The notes under the pieces are model-generated. The model was not told where the DNA came from. It saw only the letters and a list, made by a program, of their open reading frames with translations, and did not search any database. Source: Actinomucor elegans (lineage: Eukaryota; Mucoromycota; Mucoromycetes; Mucorales; Mucoraceae). From it: DNA of 64,000 bases. Location: NCBI GenBank assembly GCA_026027325.1, contig JAMSLZ010000007.1, forward strand, positions 992,001-1,056,000, given 5' to 3'. The translations under genes were made by a program, and so were the position numbers. Positions 54,998-64,000 of this stretch are shown here, piece by piece (positions within the stretch are counted from its first letter, which is position 1; each line of letters opens with the position of its first letter).

Positions 54998-55804
54998 TCA
55001 GGTCATTGAAGTTGTTGGTTCTATGATTTCCAAAACAAATGTTACAGCCTGTGTTGCAGGGAGAGTGCTACTGCTCGGAATAGGGCTGGTGATTTGAGGC
55101 GTTGGCATGACGATGGAAGAAGAAGCAGGATAGATACTAGCGGAAGGAATGTAGAGAGAACTATTGTTGGAAGTGGTTTGATTCGAGTTTGATTGAATGC
55201 TTGATATATGACCGTTTCCTCCAAGTGCTTTTCCTAGACCAACCAAGATAAAGGTCAGGGCAATCAAAGCGCCAAATACAATCATTAATACAGCGGCAAT
55301 CCATCCTCGCGGTGATCGCTTTGATTTCTTTTGAGGTTGGCTACCGAAATAACTATTATCATGATGTTCTTCTTCGTCATCTCCCACAGCAGTGGATCCA
55401 GGTGATAGATGAGGGTCACTGTAGGAATGCTGAACAGGACGGTGTTGTTTTTCAAGGGCGTGTTTCTTTTTATAATATTCGAGGTTCTTTTCTGTTGTGG
55501 TTGATGAGGTAATGTTTCTTTTAAGCTTTTGCTTTAGCTTTTGAAAGAAAGATTCTGTCTTTTGCTCTGGTTGATCTGATATATGTTGCTCTGCAGTGGT
55601 AACTTCTTCTGGTATGGATACGATGGTGGTTGGTGAAATTTCGTTCATACTGCCTGAATCAAAAAATAGGTTTTTGGTGCCTGCGGTATTAATGCGTAAG
55701 GGGACCAAGGATGATTTTCTTGCTTGGTATCTTGAATGGCTTGGAGGAACTACTGTGGCACAAGAAGACTTGCGCTGGTATTCATTTGAGGTACTAGTTT
55801 CCAT
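54998..55804 (-). CDS. Single-pass membrane protein with Ser/Thr-rich tail, unknown
   Basis: 268 residues from METSTSNEYQRKSS. The N-terminal ~175 residues are polar and probably cytosolic, with basic patches (KLKQKLKR; KKSKRSPRG) and an acidic DDEEEHHD. One TM segment, WIAAVLMIVFGALIALTFIL, is preceded by positive charges. The C-terminal ~80 residues are Ser/Thr/Pro/Asn-rich (NQTTSNNSS; SSSIVMPTPQ), as expected for an O-mannosylated extracellular part, though no GPI signal is seen. The frame stays open 13 codons upstream (MNYLFFFVVIPFI), so the start could be 55843 and include a second hydrophobic stretch. General plan resembles fungal wall-sensor-like proteins but without the Cys domain; function not assigned. 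Confidence 0.68.
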   Translation of the reverse strand: METSTSNEYQRKSSCATVVPPSHSRYQARKSSLVPLRINTAGTKNLFFDSGSMNEISPTTIVSIPEEVTTAEQHISDQPEQKTESFFQKLKQKLKRNITSSTTTEKNLEYYKKKHALEKQHRPVQHSYSDPHLSPGSTAVGDDEEEHHDNSYFGSQPQKKSKRSPRGWIAAVLMIVFGALIALTFILVGLGKALGGNGHISSIQSNSNQTTSNNSSLYIPSASIYPASSSIVMPTPQITSPIPSSSTLPATQAVTFVLEIIEPTTSMT

Positions 55805-56653
55805 AATGAAAGGTATAACAACGAAGAAAAAGAGGTAGTTCATAGTAACCTTGTGCTTTTGTATGACTATTTGGTGGAATAAACGTCATACACGGGACCT
55901 CAAGTGGGTTTTCTTTGTTGAAATCAAGCCGTTACGAGTAATAAAAGCCGCTGCTTTGGCCGACAGAGATTGCAAACTTAACGAAGATTTACAGAATTCA
56001 CTTATAATTGTTTACCTGTGACGCATAACTATCCATAAAAGTATACAGTGAATACTAAATACATAAAATATAAGGGTCTTGGTCATAATTGATGCAATCG
56101 ATCTTTATTTCAATTCAAGTAGATGGATGCTATTCTTACGTATGTTGATGAGGTTTGTCAATCATACTGCTGCTGGTATTATCGGCAGCTTGGTTGGACG
56201 AATAAAATGAACGTGGCAAAACAAAACAATGCATGTGTCCTGCAATACGGTCATCTATTTAAATGGAGTTCATTACCAGAAAATACATAAGGCTGTATAT
56301 GGTATACAGAAGGATTATTCCTGTGAAGCTCGGATCATGCGTAGTATTTGGATATTCGATTGGTGAACTCACAACCAAGAACTTTTTACCAATTAGTTAA
56401 ACGCGCCTATTATGACCAATGGAATAACTATCATATTGTTTTATGTATACATTTTATTGATTTGAGCTAAGGTTGAATATGTACTAGTAGAATTCGCAAT
56501 TTACATAAGAAAGATCTGCTATAGCAGTAGGCATAGGAAATAATATTTGAGAAAATGATCATTTTTTTTTCATAGGGTAGGCATACATAAAATACATAAA
56601 GTGGTATCAGACGAAACTAAAGGAAAGTAGGGTAAATGGTGCCTTTATGGCTC
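55805..56653. other. Intergenic region
   Basis: About 850 bp between two minus-strand genes; promoter of the single-pass protein and 3' flank of the coiled-coil gene's downstream side. AT-rich; nothing recognised. Confidence 0.45.
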
Positions 56654-57139
56654 TTATTGTCGGGTTGGTGTTACGCCACCAAATTCATAGGAAGGAGTAG
56701 GTGTGGCAGGCGATGGCTGCTGTGGCGTGGCATTGGTTATTAATTTTTGATTGACTTCCAAGCTCATTCTTTTCAACTGACGTTCCAGATGTCTAACTTG
56801 AGCCATCAAATCATCGTAGGCAATGCTTAATTCTCGGTCAACTTCGTCGAGGTGTTCTTCTGTAACCGTTTCCCTGACTGTGAAGGCATTGCGGATGGAT
56901 TCCAGTACGATATGGATCGTATTCCACTCGTAGAACAAGTGATCGAGATCATTTTGAAAATGATCAATCATTTTGCGCTTGTTGCTGACGAAGTTCTCGT
57001 CTAATGGCTGTTTACGCTTTCTAGATGTCTTGACCATGGTGGAAGAGCTTGTCATCTGCTGTTGCATCCAATGGAAATCACTTGAGGCGAGTAACAATTG
57101 ATTGATTGAAGAAGGATAATACAGAGGGAAAAAGTTCAT
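56654..57139 (-). CDS. Small coiled-coil protein, unknown
   Basis: Intronless 161-residue frame. A basic patch (KTSRKRKQP, then SNKRKM) may be a nuclear localisation signal. It is followed by a predicted helical/coiled-coil region, residues about 58-130 (HFQNDLDHLFYEWNTIHIVL; LDEVDRELSIAYDDLMAQVR; HLERQLKRMSLEV), and a Pro/Thr-rich tail (PSPATPTPSYEFGGVTPTRQ). The general plan suggests a subunit of a nuclear complex, for example Mediator-like, but I cannot match it to one. The ATG at 57139 is used; an internal MQQQM start is possible. A CT-rich promoter sequence lies just upstream. Confidence 0.62.
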   Translation of the reverse strand: MNFFPLYYPSSINQLLLASSDFHWMQQQMTSSSTMVKTSRKRKQPLDENFVSNKRKMIDHFQNDLDHLFYEWNTIHIVLESIRNAFTVRETVTEEHLDEVDRELSIAYDDLMAQVRHLERQLKRMSLEVNQKLITNATPQQPSPATPTPSYEFGGVTPTRQ

Positions 57140-57888
57140 GTCAAAGCGAGAGAGAGAGATCAGGTACTAGTTTGACAGGAAGCTTTTTTGATTGGATGAA
57201 TGAATTGGATTGTTCTATAAAAGAAAGAAGAATAAAAGAAGGGAATGGATGCAGTATATATAGGAATTACCACGATCGTAAAAGGGAGTGGCTAGAGAAA
57301 GTATATCAAAACTGGGTTTTCATCATCATAGCAGGAATTTTAAAGTTCATTAATAGTATCTACCTAGACATAATAACTTAACTACTATATCTGTCGATCT
57401 ACCGATCCCTGATATGTGTTTTCTACACCTTAAATACCCTTAGAGACCTCCTATTACCTTGGTTATTTTATAGTTATTATAGGGTCCAACCTTAGTATTT
57501 TCATTTTAACATATATTGTATTCAATTGAATATGAAATCTATTCTCGAAAACAGAGCATGCTGGATAATATCGATCTTCTTCATTGTACGCTTTACTATA
57601 TAGGGAAATTCGAACCAAAGCACTGCAGAAGGACACTTCTTCTTGGCACGTTCTGTTGCATGAAACATTATATTGCCGCGATAAACTCAGTCCTTGATAT
57701 GGCCAATCGCATTATTATAGATATTAACATCAATTCAATCCATTATGATCGAAAAGCTCATGTTTATGAACAATGGAGTTCGAGTCCAATAGTGCAGCCA
57801 AGATCACGAAACGCGTGGAACGCGTGAACCTTTTCGTGACTGTGCTCAACCAAACCCCGCCGTTTTCTTCTCTTCAAGTTTATCCAAA
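57140..57888. other. Divergent promoter region, coiled-coil gene and CKS1-like gene
   Basis: About 750 bp between head-to-head genes. A GA repeat (GAGAGAGAGA) lies at about 57150-57160, next to the coiled-coil start. Open frames here have no recognisable content. Confidence 0.5.
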
Positions 57889-58884
57889 ATGACACAACAC
57901 ATACCATCACACTTCATGAACGGCGACGAGAGTACATCACAACTGCAGGCAACTGTACCCAAAAGCCCAAGCTCAGAGAATAATAATTCATTAGCGAAAC
58001 AAACGAATGCAGTGCCGCAGAAAACTCAAGATGGGACTAATTTAAAAGAATATAATAACTTGATGCCAAAGACGATTGAAGAACTCAAAGAGATACAGGC
58101 TCGAGGACGTAGACTCATGTTTAGAAAAAAATATATCAAAAGGAATCGTCTCGGCCCTCCTCAGGTACGACAAAAGACTGCAGAGGAGCTGAAACTTGAG
58201 GCAATACAAAAAGAGAAAGATATCAAGGAATTTTCACCACAGATCATTTATTCCAAGTATTACTTTGGTAAGCTCTTAATAGACAATGTAAATGATGGTA
58301 TTAATCATTGTTTACATATAGATGATGAGCATGAATATAGGTAAGGCAATGTACAAGTTTCCAAGAAATGGGTATATTCAAATCTTTTAGACATGTCGTG
58401 TTACCAAAAAATTTGATAAAATGGCTTCCTAAAGGCTTGTTGAAACCTGAGCAATGGATTGAGCTTGGTGTTCATCAATCTTCTGGATGGGAGCATTACA
58501 TGATATATGGTAATTTGTTTTCTCTGCTGTTTATGATTTAGAATTAACCATACTTTTTTAGCACCAGAGCCGCACATCTTACTCTTTAGGCGAGAAAAAG
58601 GTTATATTGCCAAGGTAATTAACTATGCGATCCCCATTGTGATTTTGTGTAGCTCAACTGGATCATATTAGCATGGTGATCATGCTCCTCAGGTACCACC
58701 AGAATTGGTTGAAGAAACGATACGACAAAGGCGTGAAGAGGATGAGAGAAAGCGCCAAAAAGAATTGAGCAAGACAACGGCAACAGAAACAACCATATCT
58801 ACCATTCCTCCACATAATGCGGCATTTGAACAGCCACCCACCAGGCCAAGAACGCGATCGACAGCTGCTTTAAACAAACATTAA
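57889..58884 (+). CDS. CKS1: Cyclin-dependent kinase regulatory subunit (Cks1/Suc1 family) with long extensions
   Basis: Binds CDK and phospho-targets in cell-cycle control. Exons 57889-58267, 58322-58340, 58391-58509, 58562-58614 and 58693-58884 give 253 residues. The Cks core begins IIYSKYYFD, then DEHEYRHVVLPK, LKPEQWIELGVHQSSGWEHY and APEPHILLFRRE, containing the HxPEPH hinge-type motif (here YAPEPHILLF) and the W-x-HY signature. It spans about residues 118-190. Unlike the usual 75-150-residue family members it has about 115 residues before the core (Gln/Ser/Lys-rich, with KTIEELKEIQARGRRLMFRK) and about 64 after it (charged, Thr-rich). Exon 2 is a 19-nt microexon encoding DEHEY; skipping it would shift the frame inside the core. 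Confidence 0.9.
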
Positions 58885-60591
58885 TTACTATTGGCAGAAT
58901 AAGTTTTAACTGGCCCATTTAGGAGGGTAAACGGAGCTTTAGGGGATTATAATAAAGATGCAGTTGCAGGTTTTCATTTAAATGAAATCGGATTCTTGGC
59001 TCGAAAAGGTAATCAAGCCACTGTTATTTAATATGTACAATCACATCAAAAACGGCCAAGATTAAATACATGTGCTTTCTTGGCAATGCTTACCTGTTGA
59101 TCGCGTAATTGCATAGAGACCCTGATTTTTTTTATTTTTTTAAAAAAAAACGGAAATGCATCTCTATTATGTTTAAAACGTTCATAACAGTTTTCTTATT
59201 TAAGAGAGGTCGAAAGCAAAGAGGGAGAGGGGGCCAGAATATAATGCTTGAAGCACTGACTATATTAGAACATGCGCCAGTCATTCGCGTCATACAGAGT
59301 TTCATAGTACGCACGTCCGAAAGTACTGCTTATTGGTGAGCAGTGTTACAATTGACTTAGTACTACGTTAATCAATTAATTATTACAATGCTTGATTCGT
59401 CATGCTTTGATAGAAAACAGTGCGGTTGTATCACAATGAAGGCTTTTCGATTAGGCGAAAAGAACCCAATTGGGCTAATAGTTAAAACGATATATTATCA
59501 TTAGTGAAAAAAAAAAAGGTTGCAGAACAATTGAAGTGTTCAATTCGAATTGAGTCATTATTCGATGTACCTGCTTATTTTGAGCATGTTGTATTATTCA
59601 ATTGCAACATTGAGCCAGGGATCGAATGAGAAATCAAGAGACAAGTCGATATTGTTTATATGACATCTATGCGTAACTACTATAGCAAATGCAACAGTTT
59701 AATTATACCACAGCCAGTACAAAATTTCACTAGGTGCAACAACTCGTTTTGAGCATGAAACAGTAATCAGGAGGGATATTTTACCAAGGTCTACTGAGAA
59801 GACTATAAATCTACTATGGACCTATGCGTGAAATATATGCAATTTGCTGCCACCGATTCATATGCAATATTATCACTGTAGTTCGATAAAATAATGGTTT
59901 TGGTAGATGTGGCTATTCATTCTCAACATGTGTTAGTAACTAGATGCGGCATTAAACCAATCAGCCAGTAGACCTAGAGACGTTCAAAATGGAACGATTT
60001 CTGAAAAATTATAAGGGAGATATCCTTAGATCCGTATTTTTTTAATCTAATTATCAAAAAGATTATAGTGAAACATTTTATAGGAACTATAAATCAAACA
60101 TATCAAAGAGAACACAATGGTATTTTATAATATTTTCTTTCTAGATTTATAACACCTGAATTATGATTATATTTCAAGAAAATAAAAGAAACAAAAAGGA
60201 TAAAAAAAAATTCATAAATTGAAGCTTTATGGAACGAAGGAAATATGAAGCAGTTTTTACACCATTTAAAGAGACTTTTAATGATGAATAAACTTTGTTA
60301 ATAAGCGTTTCGTGTATTAACACTTTTATATTAAAAGTTTAAATTAGAGGCTTTTTGAATTGGTAGACTTGGGAGGAAGAAGAGGAACAGGAACAGGAAG
60401 ATTGTTCTATTCAAATTCCGTCATCCAATGATACTCAAGTTCATATATATATCAGCAAACTGCAGCTAGTAATATTAATGCTATTGCAATATTACACAGT
60501 CGAATAAATACAATGCGGCACACAACTACGGATGCATTGACTAGCATAAGCCACGAAAGCTCTTGTTTTTCAAACGGGGGTATTCTCTTTA
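58885..60591. other. Intergenic region
   Basis: About 1.7 kb, strongly AT-rich, with homopolymer A and T runs. No gene, RNA or repeat recognised. Confidence 0.5.
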
Positions 60592-61119
60592 TTAAACATT
60601 CAAAAAATGATACACAAGACCAACCAAACTCGACAGTAATAATACTCGAAAGAGTCGCCATAAATACTCTGCAAACAGCATTATAAACTCTGGTTTGTCC
60701 AAGGACAAATCTTTTGGCTGTATTGTGTCATCTATAGCCATTTTATCTCGTTCTAGTTCTTCATCGTCCGGTGCTTTTAATGATTCAGTTGAATCGACTC
60801 GAGTCATGTGTGGACTGGAATTCAGACGACGTCTATCCTCTTCGTGATTTTCGGCTAGTCGTTCAATGACATCTTGACATCGCAACTGTTCTGATATCAC
60901 TTCCGCTACCAAAGGTGCACCTGTCTTGGCAATCAAGGCTTCCATAACTTCGTGAATCACCCCTTTTCGATCTTCTTCGATGTCTGCTTCTTCTAATGCT
61001 GCTTGAGCAAGATCAATGAAACGATCCTTGTGCGGTTGCGGTGGATCAGTGAACGCATTATCGTTTTTCTTTGCATTATTTCGACGGCGTGCATTATTAG
61101 ATTTCGAGTTGGACTTCAT
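60592..61119 (-). CDS. Putative tail-anchored protein, unknown
   Basis: Intronless, 175 residues. A basic Asn-rich start (MKSNSKSNNARRRNNAKK) leads to a charged helical region (FIDLAQAALEEADIEEDRKG; VISEQLRCQDVIERLAENHE), then an acidic stretch and a single hydrophobic segment at the extreme C-terminus (LWRLFRVLLLSSLVGLVYHF, ending LNV). With no signal peptide and a terminal TM, a tail-anchored topology is likely. No family recognised. Shares a 238-bp divergent promoter with the GH16 gene. Confidence 0.65.
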   Translation of the reverse strand: MKSNSKSNNARRRNNAKKNDNAFTDPPQPHKDRFIDLAQAALEEADIEEDRKGVIHEVMEALIAKTGAPLVAEVISEQLRCQDVIERLAENHEEDRRRLNSSPHMTRVDSTESLKAPDDEELERDKMAIDDTIQPKDLSLDKPEFIMLFAEYLWRLFRVLLLSSLVGLVYHFLNV

Positions 61120-61357
61120 AATGTTAGTTTATTTGAAAGGTGAGATAGTTCAAGCTCGATTGAGTATATATTTTTTTTTTTTGGCTTGTGATTCTTTTGT
61201 TAGTCCGGACCGGATTCTAGTCTATCATGCATCAACGAGTCTCAGCGCGTTCGGAAACATATTAACGTTACGATTGTCTGGAATGAGCCATCAAAGAAAG
61301 ACTACAAGTATCCAGGATTCTCGTCCATCGCCCTTCTTTCTTCCTCAATAACTTGAA
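61120..61357. promoter_or_regulatory. Shared divergent promoter
   Basis: 238 bp between two head-to-head start codons. Contains TATATATT with a T/A run at about 61165-61182. Confidence 0.45.
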
Positions 61358-62917
61358 ATGGTCATTTACTCTGCTATCCTTTTAACGACAGCTTTATTCA
61401 GCTCAGTGGTGTTTGGTTTTGAATATAGACCCGAAAACAAAGCGCAAAAGCCTGATCAAAGCGGCATTACCGCACAATCTATTGTGTCAGGACAGGAGTA
61501 CTGTCTTATATTTGAGGATCATTTCGATACCTTCAATTTGAAGAATTGGCAGGTAATAAATATCTATTATTAAATGAAACGTAAGTCAAGGTACTCATGT
61601 ATTTTAATATATAAAAAGCATGAAATAACTCTCAGTGGAGGTAATCAAGACGCATTTGAGTATTTTATCTTTATTTTTATTAAGCTAACTTGGCATCCCT
61701 AGGTGGTAATTGGGAATTCCAATACTATGGGAACAATAGAACCAATAGCTTCGTTGAGAACGGTATACTGTACCTTAAACCAACATTGACTTCAGGTACC
61801 GTGGGTGAAGACGCGTTAAAGAGTGGTGGTAGAATCAATTTGTACTCTGGGTCTCCCTCTGAAGATTGCACAGGTAAGCATCTACATATATACTCGCATA
61901 TAAGCAAATGTTTAACTTATTAAACTATAGACAATTCAAACTTTGGTATGTATTTTCTGAGTGATCGGAATTATCTCTTTTTAAGCAATAGCATATTATT
62001 ATAGGTTGTGAGAGAATGTCAGGACCTGCAGCAGGCGACAATTATCTCAATCCAATCCAGTCGGCTAGGATCCGAACAATCAACTCGGTTACATTACGTT
62101 ATGGTAAAGTCGAAGTAAGAGCTCGCTTACCTACAGGCGATTGGTTATGGTAAATATGAGTAGATAAGGTTTGAGACAATGCTAATTAACGTAATTCTCA
62201 TTAGGCCCGCTATTTGGATGCTGCCCAAGTATTCTGCTTATGGTGGTTGGCCAGCCAGTGGTGAAATCGATATTGTAAGTGTACATGCATCTATTTATAT
62301 TTTATTACTAACTGATTTTGTAGATGGAATCTCGAGGAAATCGAGCATATCCTCATGGGAACACGTCTGAGGTGATGTCTACTCTACATTGGGGGCCCAA
62401 CTATTACTTGAACAAGTACTTTTTAACTACTGATCATGTTATGACGCAACCTGGACAAACCTGGGCTGATGATTTCCATACATACGGCCTTGAATGGACA
62501 GAAGAAGGCATTCGTACTTATGTCGATGGAACCACGATCTTGCAAGTAGATTTTGACAAGACGGCTTGGAATCGCGGTCAATTCTCAAAATCTACCATGA
62601 ACCCATGGGAAGGTGGTGATATTTCTGCTCCATTTGATCAAGAATTTTATTTAGTATGTACCACATAGCCCTTGCTGACTGGATTCTAATCACAATTATA
62701 GATACTCAACTTGGCTGTAGGAGGTGTGAATGGTTATTGGCCAGATCATGAGAGTAAACCTTGGAAAAATAGCGATCCTCATGCCCCTAACGCATTCTAT
62801 AACGCAAAAGATAAATGGTTGCCTACCTGGGGCGAAGGAAATAAGCGTGCACTGGCTGTAGATTGGGTCAAAATGTGGTCTACAAAGACAGGCGATACGT
62901 GTGCTAGCAAGTTATAG
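61358..62917 (+). CDS. Secreted GH16 family beta-glucanase-like protein, 8 exons
   Basis: Exons 61358-61552, 61619-61640, 61703-61873, 61931-61945, 62005-62149, 62205-62274, 62324-62653 and 62702-62917 give 387 residues. An N-terminal signal peptide of about 20 residues (MVIYSAILLTTALFSSVVFG) is clear. The GH16 fold follows: EDHFDTFNLKNWQHEITLSG, GGNWEFQYYGNNRTNSFV, then the active site GEIDIMES with E-x-D-x-x-E intact, then EVMSTLHWGP and DDFHTYGLEWTEEGIRTYVD. Closest in pattern to beta-1,3-glucanases and beta-glucan-recognition proteins; the intact catalytic acids favour an enzyme. A role in wall remodelling or glucan digestion is inference. Exons 2 and 4 are microexons of 22 and 15 nt. Confidence 0.92.
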
Positions 62918-64000
62918 AGGTACAAGGGAATAAACCAAATTTAAATACGTCTTCACAGACGTTTCTTTGGTGCAAAAAAAAAAAAAAAATCCAATAAAAT
63001 ATACTATATCCAACACGAAAATAATAAGATAATAAGCTATGTAATGTAAAAAAAGCAGAGAAAGCTTCGTTGAAAAGACATAACTTTAGTCCGAACGATA
63101 AAAAAGGCAGATGATCATGAAATGGCAAGCATATCTAGCCAAAGAAAATCACTCAGAAAGTATCAGATCGGATCACTACTTTTTTTTTTATCTGGGTTTC
63201 CAACAGTAAAAAATTATCAATAACCAAGAAGCACATTAACAAAATCTATACAAGGTTTGATTGCGTGTCCAATGATGTAAAAAAAAAACCTATATTTCTT
63301 TTTAAACCTATGAGGCTTATTTTTAACATGATGCTAATACACGATCCAAGTTGCTTTACATTAATTGCTTGTTCCTTTATATTGAAATACAAGAAGCAAT
63401 ATAAATGGATCGAACTATGATGTTTACTCAATTTTTATACTGTCAGAGAGTGTGTGCGAGAGTCTGAAATCCAACATTACATTTCTCAGCGATTCCGGTT
63501 TATTGTGGAATAAATTACTTTATCTACTGAAATCCTTATCCGAGAAAAATACAACTATAGTATTATAAATAAGCAGCTAGTCGCATGCTACATGCATCTC
63601 TGGAATTAATGATCTATAATCGACTGATTCCCGTCAAAAGTATTATATTTATTTAATGTTTCACGCTCAGAATAAGCATATATATATTAAAACCATTATT
63701 CAACTGCTATACTTGTTATGGTAAATTCTCTACATCTTGTATATTTCATATAAATAGCAAGTATCTATGTAACTATTAGATCTGTCAACCAAATGTCGGA
63801 TCAGTTTAAAAATTCAAGTGGTCCATCTTAACATACTGATACTCATATATAATATTGCATATAAATTAATGATACACTATATGAATCTTCATATCACACG
63901 ATCTTCATCTTAAGATGATTTAGGTCCTGGTTACTCAAAACCATTTGTTAGTAATGTTAAGAGCAAGATCTATTGGTCTCAAATGACCAATCAGTTTTAT
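62918..64000. other. Intergenic region at right edge
   Basis: About 1.1 kb downstream of the GH16 gene, AT-rich, with a run of 15 A at about 62974-62988. Nothing recognisable to the window edge. Confidence 0.5.

Noticed and set aside
57106..57381. 91-codon plus-strand frame between the coiled-coil and CKS1 genes
   Set aside because: Begins antisense to the coiled-coil gene start, composition driven by GA/AT repeats, no recognisable features.
59109..59339. 76-codon plus-strand frame in the 58.9-60.6 kb gap
   Set aside because: Opens in an A/T homopolymer and shows no protein-like pattern or homology.
1..64000. CRISPR arrays, operons, prophage or plasmid features
   Set aside because: The window is eukaryotic: spliceosomal introns throughout, no spaced direct-repeat arrays, no ribosome-binding sites or polycistronic gene runs.

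Overview
The window looks like a piece of nuclear chromosome from an early-diverging filamentous fungus, most likely Mucoromycota/Mucorales (inferred from overall protein character and gene structure, not from a database search). It is AT-rich. Genes carry many short introns (about 45-110 nt) with GTAAGT-like donors and TAG/CAG acceptors. Genes are monocistronic on both strands, spaced by AT-rich intergenic DNA. Spliced models below were built by hand by requiring donor/acceptor dinucleotides, reading-frame continuity and family similarity.

Layout. 1-3455 (-): CLU1, running off the left edge. 3.5-7.7 kb: gene-poor, with one copy of a dispersed repeat. 7.8-8.7 kb (+): bZIP factor, convergent with the 12-exon MON2 gene at 9.0-15.1 kb (-). 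15.4 kb: tRNA-Asn(GTT). 16.0-17.0 kb (+): HAD-IIA hydrolase. 17.5-18.2 kb (+): Pho80-like cyclin. 21.2 kb (+): TIM10. 21.7-22.6 kb (-): four-TM protein. 25.0-27.2 kb (-): JmjC plus zinc-finger protein. 27.2-31.9 kb: gene desert with a decayed Tc1/mariner transposase.

31.9-40.1 kb is a retrotransposon hot spot beside a tRNA-Arg(ACG) gene. It holds a complete Ty3/gypsy chromovirus-type element (33187-39300) with LTRs that look identical, a 5-bp CAAAG target duplication, and gag-protease and RT-RNaseH-integrase-chromodomain in the same frame separated by one UGA. On the tRNA side lie three LTRs nested inside one another; on the far side lie two solo LTRs of related families, each with its own 5-bp duplication.

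41-64 kb returns to genes: TRM140-like tRNA m3C methyltransferase (+), PMT2-type protein O-mannosyltransferase with 11 exons (+), a GT61/DUF563 glycosyltransferase (-), an MFS transporter (+), a single-pass Ser/Thr-rich membrane protein (-), a small coiled-coil protein (-), a CKS1-family protein with long extensions and a 19-nt microexon (+), a putative tail-anchored protein (-), and a secreted GH16 glucanase-like enzyme with 22- and 15-nt microexons (+).

Functional links are housekeeping in kind: mitochondria (CLU1, TIM10), endosome/Golgi traffic (MON2), cyclin/CDK control (Pho80-like cyclin, CKS1), and secretory or cell-wall work (PMT2, GT61, GH16). They are dispersed and do not form a cluster.
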